From Burkholderiaceae bacterium (GTDB taxonomy: Bacteria > Pseudomonadota > Gammaproteobacteria > Burkholderiales > Burkholderiaceae_C): a DNA stretch of 64,000 bases. Both the position numbers and the translations under genes were made by a program. The DNA lies in NCBI GenBank assembly GCA_030123545.1, contig CP126124.1, positions 620,001 through 684,000 on the forward strand, read 5' to 3'. The notes under the pieces are model-generated. The model made no database searches and had not been told where the DNA came from. It worked only from the letters and a program-made list of their open reading frames with translations. Shown here piece by piece: positions 16,812 to 25,716 of the stretch. Within the stretch, counting starts at the first letter, position 1. Each line of letters opens with the position of its first letter.

Positions 16812-17972
16812 ATGCCCGGACTGCTGCCCCACGTCGACCCCGACGGCCTGCTCGAATTTTCGGTGGTCTACACCGACCGCGCGCTGAACCACATGTCGAA
16901 GCGCTTTGCCGGTGTGATGCAGGACATCCTGGCGACGCTGAAGGAGGTCTATGGCGCGAATACCGCGGTGCTGGTGCCCGGCAGCGGCACCTTCGGCATG
17001 GAGTCGGTAGCGCGCCAGTTCGCGAACGACAAGAAGGTGCTGATCCTGCGCAACGGCTATTTCAGCTACCGCTGGACGCAGATATTCGAGGCCGGACGCA
17101 TCGGCGCGACCGCGCTGGTGTGCAAGGCGCGCAAGACCGCCGACGGCGCGCAGTCGCCGTGGCGGCCGGCGCCGATCGAAGAAGTGGTCCAGGTGCTGCG
17201 CGCCGAGCGCCCGGCGGTGGTGTTCGCTCCGCATGTCGAGACCGCCAGCGGCATCATCCTGCCGGACGACTATCTGCGTGCGGTGGCCGACGCGGCGCAC
17301 GAGGTCGGCGCGCTGTTCGTGCTCGACTGCGTGGCGTCCGGCGCGATCTGGGTCGACATGCGCAAGACCGGCGTCGACGTGCTGATCTCGGCGCCGCAGA
17401 AGGGCTGGAGCAGCTCGCCCTGCTGCGCGATGGTGATGCTGGGCGAGCGAGCGCGCGCGGCGATCGAGGGCACGACCAGTTCCAGCTTCTCCTGCGACCT
17501 GAAGAAATGGATGCAGATCGCCGAGGGCTACGACAAGGGCCAGCATGCGTACCACACGACGATGCCGACCGATGCGCTGGTCGCGCTGCGCGACGTGATG
17601 CTGGAGACTCGCGCGTACGGCTTCGAGAAGGTGCGCGCCGAACAGGTCGATCTCGGCGCGAAGGTGCGCGCGCTGCTCGAATCGCGCGGCTTTGCCAGCG
17701 TTGCCGCCGAAGGCTTCAAGGCGCCCGGCGTGGTGGTGAGCTACACCACCGACCCAGGCATCCAGAGCGGCAAGAAATTCATCGACGCAGGCCTGCAGAC
17801 CGCCGCCGGCGTGCCGTTGCAGTGCGACGAGGGGCCCGACTTCCACACCTTCCGCATCGGCCTGTTCGGGCTCGAGAAGTGGCACAACGTCGACCGTACC
17901 GTGGGGCAGCTCGCCGCGGCACTGGACCGCATCGGCGTTCCGGCTTCGGGTAGCGCGGCGCGGATTGCCTGA
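16812..17972 (+). CDS. class V aminotransferase, alanine-glyoxylate/serine-glyoxylate type
   Basis: A PLP enzyme of 386 residues that probably transfers an amino group from alanine or serine to a keto acid. Motifs include VLVPGSGTFGMESVAR (phosphate-binding region), VFAPHVETASG, VLDCVASGAIWVDMR (aspartate for the pyridine nitrogen) and the likely PLP lysine in LISAPQKGWSSSP. The stop is close to the start of psd, and the two may be cotranscribed. The specific amino donor is not clear from sequence. Confidence 0.85.
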   Translation: MPGLLPHVDPDGLLEFSVVYTDRALNHMSKRFAGVMQDILATLKEVYGANTAVLVPGSGTFGMESVARQFANDKKVLILRNGYFSYRWTQIFEAGRIGATALVCKARKTADGAQSPWRPAPIEEVVQVLRAERPAVVFAPHVETASGIILPDDYLRAVADAAHEVGALFVLDCVASGAIWVDMRKTGVDVLISAPQKGWSSSPCCAMVMLGERARAAIEGTTSSSFSCDLKKWMQIAEGYDKGQHAYHTTMPTDALVALRDVMLETRAYGFEKVRAEQVDLGAKVRALLESRGFASVAAEGFKAPGVVVSYTTDPGIQSGKKFIDAGLQTAAGVPLQCDEGPDFHTFRIGLFGLEKWHNVDRTVGQLAAALDRIGVPASGSAARIA

Positions 17973-17997
17973 CGCGCCCGACCGCGTGACGCTGCCG

Positions 17998-18936
17998 ATG
18001 GACCGGCGGCCGGGCCATCCCGGCCTGCACTCGCCCGAGGGCCTCGAGGTTGCTGATCCTGCGCTGACCGAGCGCCTGTTCGTGCTCGGGCAGTACCTGT
18101 TGCCCAAGCGCGCGCTGACGGCGGCGGCCGGCGCGGTGGCGTCGGCGCGCGGCAAGCGCTGGAGCGCAGCGCTGATCCGCTGGTTCGTGCGCCGCTACCG
18201 CGTCGACATGGGCGAAGCTGCGCAAGCCGACATCACCCGCTACGCCTCGTTCAACGACTTCTTCACGCGAGCGCTGAAACACGGGGCGCGGCCGCTCGCC
18301 GACGCCGACCTGGTGTGTCCGGTCGATGGTTCGATCAGTCAGTTCGGCGCGATCGAGCAGGGCCTGATCGTGCAGGCCAAGGGGCATCGCTATTCGACCC
18401 GCACGCTGCTCGGCGGCGACGCCGCGTTCGCCGCGCGCTTCGACGACGGCCATTTCGCGACGCTGTACCTGAGCCCGAAGGACTACCACCGCATTCACAT
18501 GCCGTGCGAAGCGCGGCTGAAGCGCATGGTGCACGTGCCGGGCGCGCTGTTCTCGGTGAATCCGGCGACCGCGCGCGGCGTGCCGGGGCTGTTCGCGCGC
18601 AACGAGCGCGTGATCTGCGAGTTCGAGTCGGTGCATGGCCCACTGGCGCTGGTGCTGGTCGGAGCGACCATCGTCGGCAGCATCGCGACCGCATGGCATG
18701 GCGTGGTGAGCCCGCCGCGCGGCGGGCCGGTGCGCAGCTGGGACTACGCGGACCAGCCGCTGCTGCTTTCGAAAGGCGAGGAGATGGGCCGCTTCCTGCT
18801 CGGTTCCACCGTGATCGTGATGCTGCCGCGCGGTCCGCTGCGTTTCAACACCGGCTGGCGGTCCGGCGGCAATGTGCGCCTGGGCGAAGCGATGGCCGAC
18901 CGGCCCGACGACAGCACCGGCGACGAAGCGGATTGA
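17998..18936 (+). CDS. psd: phosphatidylserine decarboxylase proenzyme
   Basis: Converts phosphatidylserine to phosphatidylethanolamine at the inner membrane and is pyruvoyl-dependent. The self-cleavage motif LGST is present with the cleaved serine at S270 (start at 17998), and FNDFFTRAL, CPVDGSISQFG and YHRIHMPC are typical. ATG 17998 is used; in-frame TTG 17965 and GTG 17986 are alternatives, and TTG would overlap the aminotransferase stop. The length of 312 residues is near the family norm. Confidence 0.92.
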   Translation: MDRRPGHPGLHSPEGLEVADPALTERLFVLGQYLLPKRALTAAAGAVASARGKRWSAALIRWFVRRYRVDMGEAAQADITRYASFNDFFTRALKHGARPLADADLVCPVDGSISQFGAIEQGLIVQAKGHRYSTRTLLGGDAAFAARFDDGHFATLYLSPKDYHRIHMPCEARLKRMVHVPGALFSVNPATARGVPGLFARNERVICEFESVHGPLALVLVGATIVGSIATAWHGVVSPPRGGPVRSWDYADQPLLLSKGEEMGRFLLGSTVIVMLPRGPLRFNTGWRSGGNVRLGEAMADRPDDSTGDEAD

Positions 18937-18983
18937 CGCGCCCAGGCGCCGCACGCGCCGCGACCTTCTGCCAGAATGGGCCG

Positions 18984-19760
18984 ATGGATTACGAGCATCT
19001 GCTGGTGACACGCGATGGGGCGATCGCGACGATCACGTTGAACCGTCCGGAAAAACGCAACGCGCTGGCGCTTCCCGTGATGCGCGAGTTGATTGCCGCG
19101 TTGCGCGCGGTGGCCGCGTCCGACGCCCTCGGCGTGATGCTGGCGGCAAACGGGCCGGTGTTCAGCGCCGGCCACAATTTCGGCGACATGGCCGGCGCGA
19201 CGCTCGAACAGGCGCGCGAACTGTTCGCGGTCTGCACCGAGATGATGGACCAGGTGCAGGCGATGCCGCAGCCGGTGCTGGCGCGGGTGCATGCGCTCGC
19301 AACCGCTGCCGGCTGCCAGCTCGTCGCCAGCTGCGATCTGGCGGTCGCGGCCGACACCGCGTCGTTCGCGATTCCGGGCGGCAAGGCCGGGTTGTTCTGC
19401 CATACGCCGCTGGTCGCGGTCGCGCGCAACATCGGGCGCAAGCGCGCGCTCGAGATGGCGCTGACCGGCGACGCGATCGATGCCGCCACCGCCGCCGCCT
19501 GGGGACTGATCAACAAGGTCGTGCCGCCCGAGCAACTCAATGAAGCGGCGCAGGATCTGCTGCGCCGCGCGACACGCGGCAGCGCGTTGTCGAAGGCGTC
19601 CGGCAAGCAGGGTTTCTATCGCCAGATCGACATGGCACAGCGCGAAGCCTATGCAGAGGCCATGCAGCGCATGGCCAGCGGCGCGCTGACCCCCGACGGC
19701 CAGGAAGGCATACGCGCATTCCTGCAAAAACGCCCGGCGAAATACACCCAGCGGCCCTGA
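18984..19760 (+). CDS. enoyl-CoA hydratase/isomerase family protein
   Basis: A 258-residue crotonase-fold protein. It has TLNRPEKRNAL at the N-terminus, an oxyanion-hole region FSAGHNFGDM, and HALATAAGCQLVASCDLAVA. The usual second catalytic glutamate region reads IPGGKAGLFCHTP, so the catalytic pair is not that of a classic hydratase. The closest layout I recognise is the ECHDC3-like group. The reaction is unassigned. It sits 47 bp after psd on the same strand. Confidence 0.82.
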   Translation: MDYEHLLVTRDGAIATITLNRPEKRNALALPVMRELIAALRAVAASDALGVMLAANGPVFSAGHNFGDMAGATLEQARELFAVCTEMMDQVQAMPQPVLARVHALATAAGCQLVASCDLAVAADTASFAIPGGKAGLFCHTPLVAVARNIGRKRALEMALTGDAIDAATAAAWGLINKVVPPEQLNEAAQDLLRRATRGSALSKASGKQGFYRQIDMAQREAYAEAMQRMASGALTPDGQEGIRAFLQKRPAKYTQRP

Positions 19761-19800
19761 CGCAGCGGGGCGCCGATGCCGCCGATGCGGGGCGCGGCCG

Positions 19801-20649
19801 CTACCTGAAGATCACGGTCTTGTGGCCGTTCAGCAGCACGCGCCGCTCGCTGTGCCACTTCACCGCGCGCGCCAGCACCTGGCTTTCGGTATCTCGGCCC
19901 ATCGCGGCCAGATCCTCAATGGTCATGCCGTGGTCGACCCGGGCCACGTCCTGCTCGATGATCGGGCCCTCGTCGAGGTCAGCCGTCACGTAATGCGCGG
20001 TCGCGCCGATCAGCTTCACGCCGCGGTCATGCGCCTGCGCGTAGGGCTTCGCTCCCTTGAAGCTGGGCAGGAACGAATGGTGGATGTTGATCGCGCGCCC
20101 GGCGAGCTTAGTGCACAGCGCGTCCGACAGGATCTGCATATAGCGCGCCAGCACCACCAGTTCGGCGCCCTCCGACTCGATGATCTCGTACGCGCGCGCC
20201 TCGGCCTGCGTCTTGGTCGCGGCAGTGACCGGAATGTGGTGGAACGGCACGTTGTAGCTGGCCGCGAGCTGGTAGAAGTCGCGGTGGTTCGAGATCACCG
20301 CGCGGATGTCCACCGGCAGCAGCCCTGACTTCCAGCGAAACAGCAGGTCGTTCAGGCAATGTCCGTCGCGGCTGACCATCAGCACCGTGTTCACCGGCTG
20401 CGCGGTCGTGTGCAGCTGGCAGCGCATGGCGAAGGGCTCGGCAAACGCGTGCAACTCGCGCTGCAGTTCGGCCCGGGCGAGGCGGTCGCAGGCGAACTGC
20501 ACCCGCATGAAGAACAGGCCGGTGCCGTGGTCGTTGTACTGCGCGGCCTCCTCGATGTTGCTGCCGCGTTCGAGCAGAAAGCCCGACACCGCGTGCACGA
20601 TGCCCCGCTGGTCGGGGCACGACAGGTTCAGGATGTAGCCTGGGTTCAT
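19801..20649 (-). CDS. purU: formyltetrahydrofolate deformylase
   Basis: PurU hydrolyses 10-formyltetrahydrofolate to formate and tetrahydrofolate, balancing one-carbon pools. An N-terminal ACT domain (about 1-85, LSCPDQRGIVHAVSGFLLERG) is followed by a formyltransferase-fold domain with catalytic histidine in NIHHSFLPSFKGAKPY and aspartate in IIEQDVARVDHG. The 282-residue length is typical. It lies convergent to the enoyl-CoA hydratase gene. Confidence 0.95.
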   Translation of the reverse strand: MNPGYILNLSCPDQRGIVHAVSGFLLERGSNIEEAAQYNDHGTGLFFMRVQFACDRLARAELQRELHAFAEPFAMRCQLHTTAQPVNTVLMVSRDGHCLNDLLFRWKSGLLPVDIRAVISNHRDFYQLAASYNVPFHHIPVTAATKTQAEARAYEIIESEGAELVVLARYMQILSDALCTKLAGRAINIHHSFLPSFKGAKPYAQAHDRGVKLIGATAHYVTADLDEGPIIEQDVARVDHGMTIEDLAAMGRDTESQVLARAVKWHSERRVLLNGHKTVIFR

Positions 20650-20748
20650 GCGACAGGATTGTCGCAGGCCGCCGACACGGGGCGGTCCGCAACCGCCGGC
20701 TCTGCGCTGCGCCGGCCCACGGTATCGGGCGCGCGGCTGGCGCCGCCG

Positions 20749-21039
20749 TCAGTGCAGGACCACCGGGTTCTGGGCCAGCTCGGCGTAGCGGTCGAGCGTG
20801 TCCTCGACCTCTTCCTGCGTCGGGGTGTTCGCCTGCCAGACGCTGATCTGGCGTTGGAACAGCTCGGCCCAGGAGCCGTCGAGGTAGACCTCCTTGCCGG
20901 ATCGCTTGTCGACGATCTCGAAACCATGGCGCACCAGCGTCGGCACCGCCGGCGCCGGGTCGCTTGCCTCGCCCTGCGGCACGGCTTCGGGCAGCATGTG
21001 GACCACCACGAAGGATTCAGAGTCGTAGAGCATTTGCAT
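20749..21039 (-). CDS. DUF3567 family protein
   Basis: A 96-residue soluble protein beginning MQMLYDSESFVVVHM, which resembles the DUF3567 family of small conserved proteins in Burkholderiales. No catalytic motif is visible and the function is unknown. It is on the same strand as purU, 99 bp upstream of it. Confidence 0.75.
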   Translation of the reverse strand: MQMLYDSESFVVVHMLPEAVPQGEASDPAPAVPTLVRHGFEIVDKRSGKEVYLDGSWAELFQRQISVWQANTPTQEEVEDTLDRYAELAQNPVVLH

Positions 21040-21247
21040 GATGTTTCGGTTCCGGGGTGTTGCCGTTACTGCTAAGTTATCAACGTTCGACCGGCTTTCA
21101 AGGGGGACAGCGCTCAGTCGCCGCCTGTTTCGTGATATTTGTTGGTTTGTGGCGACAGCTGTTGCGCGAAGGGCCGTTCTTGCTTGGTCGGGTCGGTCCG
21201 CTGCGGCCTTACGGCGGCGGGCACCGAAATCGGTGCGGGCTGCTTAA

Positions 21248-21289
21248 TCCGGGCTGCTCAGTCCAGGCTGCTCAGTCCGGGCTGCCGAG
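21248..21289. repeat. three tandem copies of a 14-bp unit
   Basis: TCCGGGCTGCTCAG, TCCAGGCTGCTCAG and TCCGGGCTGCCGAG stand head to tail. The array overlaps the last codons and stop (21272-21274) of the DUF3108 gene on the other strand and extends into the intergenic side. Units differ at one or two positions. Confidence 0.85.
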
Positions 21290-22528
21290 TGCGCGAAGCC
21301 GCAGGTCGAGCCGCTCGCCGCGCGGCCGGGTCAGCAGAATGCGCACCGGCAGCCAATCCAGGCGTGGGGCCAGCCACAGGTCGACGCGGGTGTCGTAGTC
21401 GCGCTGCGGCGCGTGGTCGAGCTGTGTCGCATCGACCTCGCCGTAGGGCAACGCCAGGCGCTCGCTGGCGCCGACCTCGAAGCGCCACAGGTCGGCGTCG
21501 CGTGGGCCGACGATCTGCAGCGCAATCGTGCTGCCGCGCGGATAGCGTTCGGGCGCCGCGGCCAGCATCGCGCCGAGTTGCAGGAACACGCTGAGCCGAT
21601 CCTGCGCGCCGGGTTCGAGCGGCAGCTGCGGCGTGTTCGCGCTGAACACCACATGGCCTGCGCCGCCGCTCTGCGGACGCACGAAATGCGCGGCCAATTC
21701 GCTGCGCGCCTTGTCGGAGAAGCGGATCGGCTCGAGCCCCTGCGTGCCGAGGCGCCCGGTGCTGGTCTGGCGCCGCGTGCCGATCAGCGGGACCTCGATC
21801 GCCAGTTGCGCGTCGTAACGGTCGGCGTCGTGCCGCCACAGCAGTTCGGCCTGCGCTTGGTACGCGATGCCGCGGATCTCACCCTGCACTTCGTAGTCGA
21901 GCCGCACCGGGGCGGCGATCCGGAACGCGGTCGGCTGCACGGCCTGTGCCGCTGCATGCGTTGGCGCAGCCGGTTGCGCGGGAGATTCGGGGATCTGCGC
22001 CGCGGCGACGATGGGGTCCGGTGCCTCGGGCGCGCCCGGCGCTGTGGCCGGCGCCCGGCGCGCGCTCGGGGCGCGCGCGGCATCGTCGGTTCTAATTGCT
22101 ATCGGATTAGTAGCTAATTGTGCAGATACCACCAGGGCTTCCGATCGATTTCTTTCAGATCTTGCGGCGCTGCGCGATGCCGCTTTCATTGCGCGTGCCG
22201 GGGTGGCGCCGGCCGCGCGTCGCGTGTCGCTGCGTGTCGCCTCGGGTGACAGCCCGGTCGCCCGGCCCGCCGGCTCCAGCACTGTCGTCTCGAGCGCGGC
22301 CGGCGGGGCGGATGCCGGGATCGACTCGTCGTAGACCGTGCGAACGTTGAACGCCTGCGGGGCCGGCGTCGCCCGCGGCGCGACCTGCGGCGGCCGCGCC
22401 TGCAGCAACGCCAGGTGCGCCAGCAGCACCGCCGCGGTCAGCGCGATCCAGCCGATCAGGCGCCGGCGCATCGGCGCGCCGCGCCGCGGTGAGCGCAGCG
22501 TGCCGGCGTCGGCATGATTTCGATGCAT
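21272..22528 (-). CDS. DUF3108 domain-containing envelope protein
   Basis: An N-terminal hydrophobic segment (IGWIALTAAVLLAHLALLQ, about residues 24-42) anchors or exports the protein. A proline/alanine-rich linker (about 45-200) leads to a C-terminal DUF3108 domain (about 210-415, starting VRLDYEVQGEIRGIAYQAQAE), predicted beta-rich and periplasmic. The function is unknown. ATG 22528 has a modest AGGG upstream; ATG 22471 (MRRRLIG) is an alternative. The variable linker contains an AT-rich palindrome copy at 22098. The gene is divergent from the FAA hydrolase gene. Confidence 0.8.
   Translation of the reverse strand: MHRNHADAGTLRSPRRGAPMRRRLIGWIALTAAVLLAHLALLQARPPQVAPRATPAPQAFNVRTVYDESIPASAPPAALETTVLEPAGRATGLSPEATRSDTRRAAGATPARAMKAASRSAARSERNRSEALVVSAQLATNPIAIRTDDAARAPSARRAPATAPGAPEAPDPIVAAAQIPESPAQPAAPTHAAAQAVQPTAFRIAAPVRLDYEVQGEIRGIAYQAQAELLWRHDADRYDAQLAIEVPLIGTRRQTSTGRLGTQGLEPIRFSDKARSELAAHFVRPQSGGAGHVVFSANTPQLPLEPGAQDRLSVFLQLGAMLAAAPERYPRGSTIALQIVGPRDADLWRFEVGASERLALPYGEVDATQLDHAPQRDYDTRVDLWLAPRLDWLPVRILLTRPRGERLDLRLRALGSPD
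22098..22114. repeat. AT-rich 17-bp palindromic repeat inside the DUF3108 gene
   Basis: GCTAT-N7-GTAGC within a stretch of about 40 AT-rich bases. On the minus strand it reads GCTAC-N7-ATAGC followed by AATTAGAAC, close to the thiL and ubiA copies. It falls in the low-complexity linker of the protein. Confidence 0.6.
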
Positions 22529-22617
22529 CTGAACAGGCCCTAAAATTCCCCGCGCGCCGGCTTCGTTATACGTGATCGGGCCGCATTCCGACCGCCCAAC
22601 CAACCGGACCCGACTCG

Positions 22618-23634
22618 ATGAAACTCGCCACCTACCGCGACGGCTCGCGCGACGGGCAACTGGCGGTGGTCGCGCGCGACCTGGCCAGCGCGCATTACGC
22701 CACCGGCATCGCAAGCCGCCTGCAGCAGGTGCTCGATGACTGGGGCTTCCTGAGCCCGCAGCTGCAGGACCTGTACGACATGCTGAACGCCGGACGCGCG
22801 CGCCATGCGTTCGCATTCGATCCGGCGCAGTGCATGGCGCCGCTGCCGCGCGCCTATCAATGGGCCGACGGCTCGGCCTACCTGAACCATGTGGAACTGG
22901 TGCGGCGCGCGCGCGGTGCCGAGCTGCCGGCTGATCTTGACACCGAGCCGCTGATGTACCAGGGCGCGAGCGACGATTTTCTCGGACCCTGCGACGACGT
23001 GTCTCTGATGAGCGAGGCGATGGGCCTCGACTTCGAGGCCGAGCTCGCGGTCGTCACCGGCGACGTGGCACTGGGCGCGACGCCGGGCCAGGCGCTCGAC
23101 GGCATCCGGCTGCTGATGCTCGCGAATGACTGGACGCTGCGCAATCTGGTGCCGGATGAACTCGCCAAGGGCTTCGGTTTTCTGCAGAGCAAACCGGCGA
23201 CGGCGTTCAGCCCGGTTGCGGTCACGCCGGACGAACTGGGCGCGGCCTGGGAACAGGGCCGCGTGCATCTGACGCTCACGTCGAGCTGGAACGGCCGCAA
23301 GGTCGGCCTGTGCGACGCCGGCCCCGAGATGCACTTTCACTTCGGCGAACTGATCGCGCACCTGTGCAGGACGCGCAATGTGCGTGCCGGCACTGTCGTC
23401 GGCAGCGGCACGGTCAGCAATCGGGGCGTCGAGCGTGACGGTCGGCTCGAGTGGCCGAACGGCTATCACTGCATCGCCGAACGGCGCTGCATCGAGGCAC
23501 TGCAGAACGGCGCGCCGACGACCGAATTCATGAAATGGGGCGACACCGTCCGCATCGAGATGAAAGGTCGCGACGGCCAGAGCATCTTCGGCGCGATCGA
23601 CCAGAAGGTCGTCTCGCCCGCCGGCACCGACTGA
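22618..23634 (+). CDS. fumarylacetoacetate hydrolase family protein
   Basis: A 338-residue FAH-fold enzyme. Members hydrolyse fumarylacetoacetate or related acylpyruvates with a divalent metal. Metal-ligand-type acidic residues are seen in LDFEAELAVVTGD, and the C-terminal part has GSGTVSNRG. It is the two-domain long form with an N-terminal region (MKLATYRDGSRDGQL). There are no homogentisate-pathway genes beside it, so the substrate is open. Confidence 0.85.
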   Translation: MKLATYRDGSRDGQLAVVARDLASAHYATGIASRLQQVLDDWGFLSPQLQDLYDMLNAGRARHAFAFDPAQCMAPLPRAYQWADGSAYLNHVELVRRARGAELPADLDTEPLMYQGASDDFLGPCDDVSLMSEAMGLDFEAELAVVTGDVALGATPGQALDGIRLLMLANDWTLRNLVPDELAKGFGFLQSKPATAFSPVAVTPDELGAAWEQGRVHLTLTSSWNGRKVGLCDAGPEMHFHFGELIAHLCRTRNVRAGTVVGSGTVSNRGVERDGRLEWPNGYHCIAERRCIEALQNGAPTTEFMKWGDTVRIEMKGRDGQSIFGAIDQKVVSPAGTD

Positions 23635-23686
23635 CCCACTTGGTTGTGTCGGCGCCGCGGCGCGACCGTCGCAACCTGTGACCGGC

Positions 23687-23998
23687 TCAGGCCTTCTTCG
23701 CCCAGGCGCTGCACCAGCCGTTGTTGTGCACCAGCTTGCCGGGGAACAACGAGCAGTGGCTCATCTGCGATCCGGCGATCGGTGTGTGCAATGCGCAGTC
23801 GGAGCAATGCTGGGCGGTTGTGTGGTTCGGATACTTCTTCTGGTCCGCCTTGGTCGTGTCGGGGACGTAGCCGAGCGCCGCCGCCTGCGGGTCGGAGGAG
23901 GTCAGTTCCGGCTCGGCCGCGAACGCCATCCGCTGCGTTGCCGCCAGCGCCGTCGTGCCGGCCGCCACCGTCATCAGGAACACGCGTCGATTGCTCAT
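23687..23998 (-). CDS. high-potential iron-sulfur protein (HiPIP), exported
   Basis: A small periplasmic electron carrier with a [4Fe-4S] cluster. The precursor has a Tat-like signal (SNRRVFLMTVAAG... to MAFA, about residues 2-26). The mature part carries four cysteines in the HiPIP pattern: CSDC, MSHCSLF and NGWCSAW. The start is ATG 23998 with AAGGA 8 bp upstream; an upstream in-frame ATG at 24100 lacks support. It probably carries electrons to a terminal oxidase or photosynthetic reaction centre; nothing nearby shows which. Confidence 0.93.
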   Translation of the reverse strand: MSNRRVFLMTVAAGTTALAATQRMAFAAEPELTSSDPQAAALGYVPDTTKADQKKYPNHTTAQHCSDCALHTPIAGSQMSHCSLFPGKLVHNNGWCSAWAKKA

Positions 23999-24243
23999 GG
24001 GGATCATCCTTTCTTCGTGGTGTTGCAAAACCAAGTGCGAAGCTCGCTGAAGCTCGCTGTTGGGCCGCCCATCATGGCACCAACCGGGGCGCGTGATCAA
24101 CCCGAAAGCACGAAGTCACAGCGCAGCGCGGCATTTTTCGCCGAAGGGTCTTGCAGAGTGAGAATCACTCGTGTCTGCCGCCGGAAAATCGCGATGCGGG
24201 CACAATGCAACGACCAGCGACGGCAAGATACGGAGATCGCATC

Positions 24244-25068
24244 ATGAGCACCCCCCGGCCTCCCGACTACCAGCGTTACCGGACGCTCGCGATCACGCGC
24301 CGTGGCCCGGTGATCGATGGACAGGGTTGCGTGCTCGACATCCAGATGCGAGCGCAGAACGGCAAGCTGCCGACCGCGGGCCACGACGGCCACTTCGAGT
24401 TGGCCGAGATCTGGCGCGACGTGAGCGCGGACGACAGCGTGCGTTGCGCGGTGCTGCGCGGCGAGGGCCAGGGTTTCTCGGGCGGCGGCGACCTGGGCCT
24501 GGTGCAGGACATGGCGGACGACTTCGCGGTGCGCAGCCGCGTCTGGCGCGAGGCGCGCGACCTGGTCTACAACGTGATCAATTGCGACAAGCCCATCGTC
24601 TCGGCGATGCACGGTCCGGCGGTCGGCGCCGGCCTGGTGGCCGGGCTGCTGGCCGACGTCTCGATCGCCGCCAGCAATGCGCGGATCGTCGATGGCCACA
24701 CCCGGCTCGGCGTGGCCGCCGGCGACCATGCGGCGATCGTCTGGCCGCTGTTGTGCGGCATGGCCAAGGCCAAGTACTACCTGATGCTGTGCGAGCCGCT
24801 CTCTGGCGCCGAGGCCGAGCGCATCGGCCTGGTCGCGCTCGCGGTCGACGAGAGCGAATTGCTGGCCAAAGCCTACCAGGTCGCCGAGCGGCTCGCGGCC
24901 GGCAGCCAGAGCGCGATCCGCTGGACCAAATACGCGCTGAACAACTGGCTGCGGCTGGCCGGCCCGAATTTCGACACCTCGCTCGCGCTCGAATTCATGG
25001 GGTTCGCGGGGCCGGACGTGCGCGAAGGCGTGGCCTCGCTGCGCGAGCGCCGCGTGCCGAAGTTCTGA
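24244..25068 (+). CDS. enoyl-CoA hydratase/isomerase family protein
   Basis: A crotonase-fold protein of 274 residues. The first oxyanion-hole segment is FSGGGDLGLVQDM and the second HGPAVGAGLVAGLLADVS. The region that holds the second catalytic glutamate in hydratases reads DGHTRLGVAAGDHAA, with aspartate replacing the usual pattern; such D-type members include hydrolases and isomerases. Its ATG has GGAGAT upstream. The substrate is unassigned. Confidence 0.83.
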   Translation: MSTPRPPDYQRYRTLAITRRGPVIDGQGCVLDIQMRAQNGKLPTAGHDGHFELAEIWRDVSADDSVRCAVLRGEGQGFSGGGDLGLVQDMADDFAVRSRVWREARDLVYNVINCDKPIVSAMHGPAVGAGLVAGLLADVSIAASNARIVDGHTRLGVAAGDHAAIVWPLLCGMAKAKYYLMLCEPLSGAEAERIGLVALAVDESELLAKAYQVAERLAAGSQSAIRWTKYALNNWLRLAGPNFDTSLALEFMGFAGPDVREGVASLRERRVPKF

Positions 25069-25139
25069 CCTGCAAGAAGGTGGGCCGGCTGCGGGCGTCG
25101 GCTCCGATTCGGTTTCATTCTGATCAAGGAGTAGCAAGC

Positions 25140-25640
25140 ATGAGGTTCTCGACGATGTTTCGCAGCGCGGCCTTTGCGCTGGCGCTGGTCGGCGCCGCCG
25201 CATCCGCGCAGACGGTCACGCTGCAGGGCGCCTGGGTCCGCGCGTCGGTACCAGGCCAGAAGACCACCGGCGCGTTCATGAAGATCACGTCCCAGGAGGA
25301 CCTGCGCCTGGTCGGCGCGTCGACTCCGGCCGCCGCCATGGCCGAACTGCACGAAATGAAGATGGACGGCGACGTGATGAGGATGCGCGCCGTCGAAGGC
25401 GGGCTCGAATTGCCGGCCGGCAAGCCGGTCGCGCTGACCCCGGGCGGCTACCACCTGATGCTGATGGACCTGAAGGCGCCGCTGCCGGTTGGTAGCACCG
25501 TGTCGCTGACGCTGATCTGCCGTGACGCGAAAGGGGTGACGACCCGCTATCGCTTCGAGCTGCCGGTCAGCGCGGTGGCCCCTGAAATGTCCGGCGCTGC
25601 GGGCGCGCATTCCGCAATGGCGATGGAGGAAAAGCACTGA
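25140..25640 (+). CDS. periplasmic copper chaperone, PCu(A)C family
   Basis: Binds Cu(I) in the periplasm and helps load cytochrome oxidase. A Sec signal peptide (residues 1-22, ending AAASAQ) precedes a cupredoxin-like domain. The copper-binding methionine/histidine motif is present: HEMKMDGDVMRM and, about 25 residues later, GGYHLMLM. AAGGAG lies 9 bp before the ATG. The 166-residue length is typical. No SCO or oxidase genes adjoin it. Confidence 0.9.
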   Translation: MRFSTMFRSAAFALALVGAAASAQTVTLQGAWVRASVPGQKTTGAFMKITSQEDLRLVGASTPAAAMAELHEMKMDGDVMRMRAVEGGLELPAGKPVALTPGGYHLMLMDLKAPLPVGSTVSLTLICRDAKGVTTRYRFELPVSAVAPEMSGAAGAHSAMAMEEKH

Positions 25641-25716
25641 CTTCGGCATCGCCAGCCTGGTCGCGTTGCGGTAAGCTGGCAGCGCGACCCGACTCCCAAC
25701 AACACGAGGAACGGCC

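Noticed and set aside
24171..25139. Extension of the copper-chaperone frame upstream over the enoyl-CoA hydratase gene
   Set aside because: The signal peptide and ribosome-binding site fix the start at 25140; the upstream frame is an out-of-phase reading of the hydratase gene.
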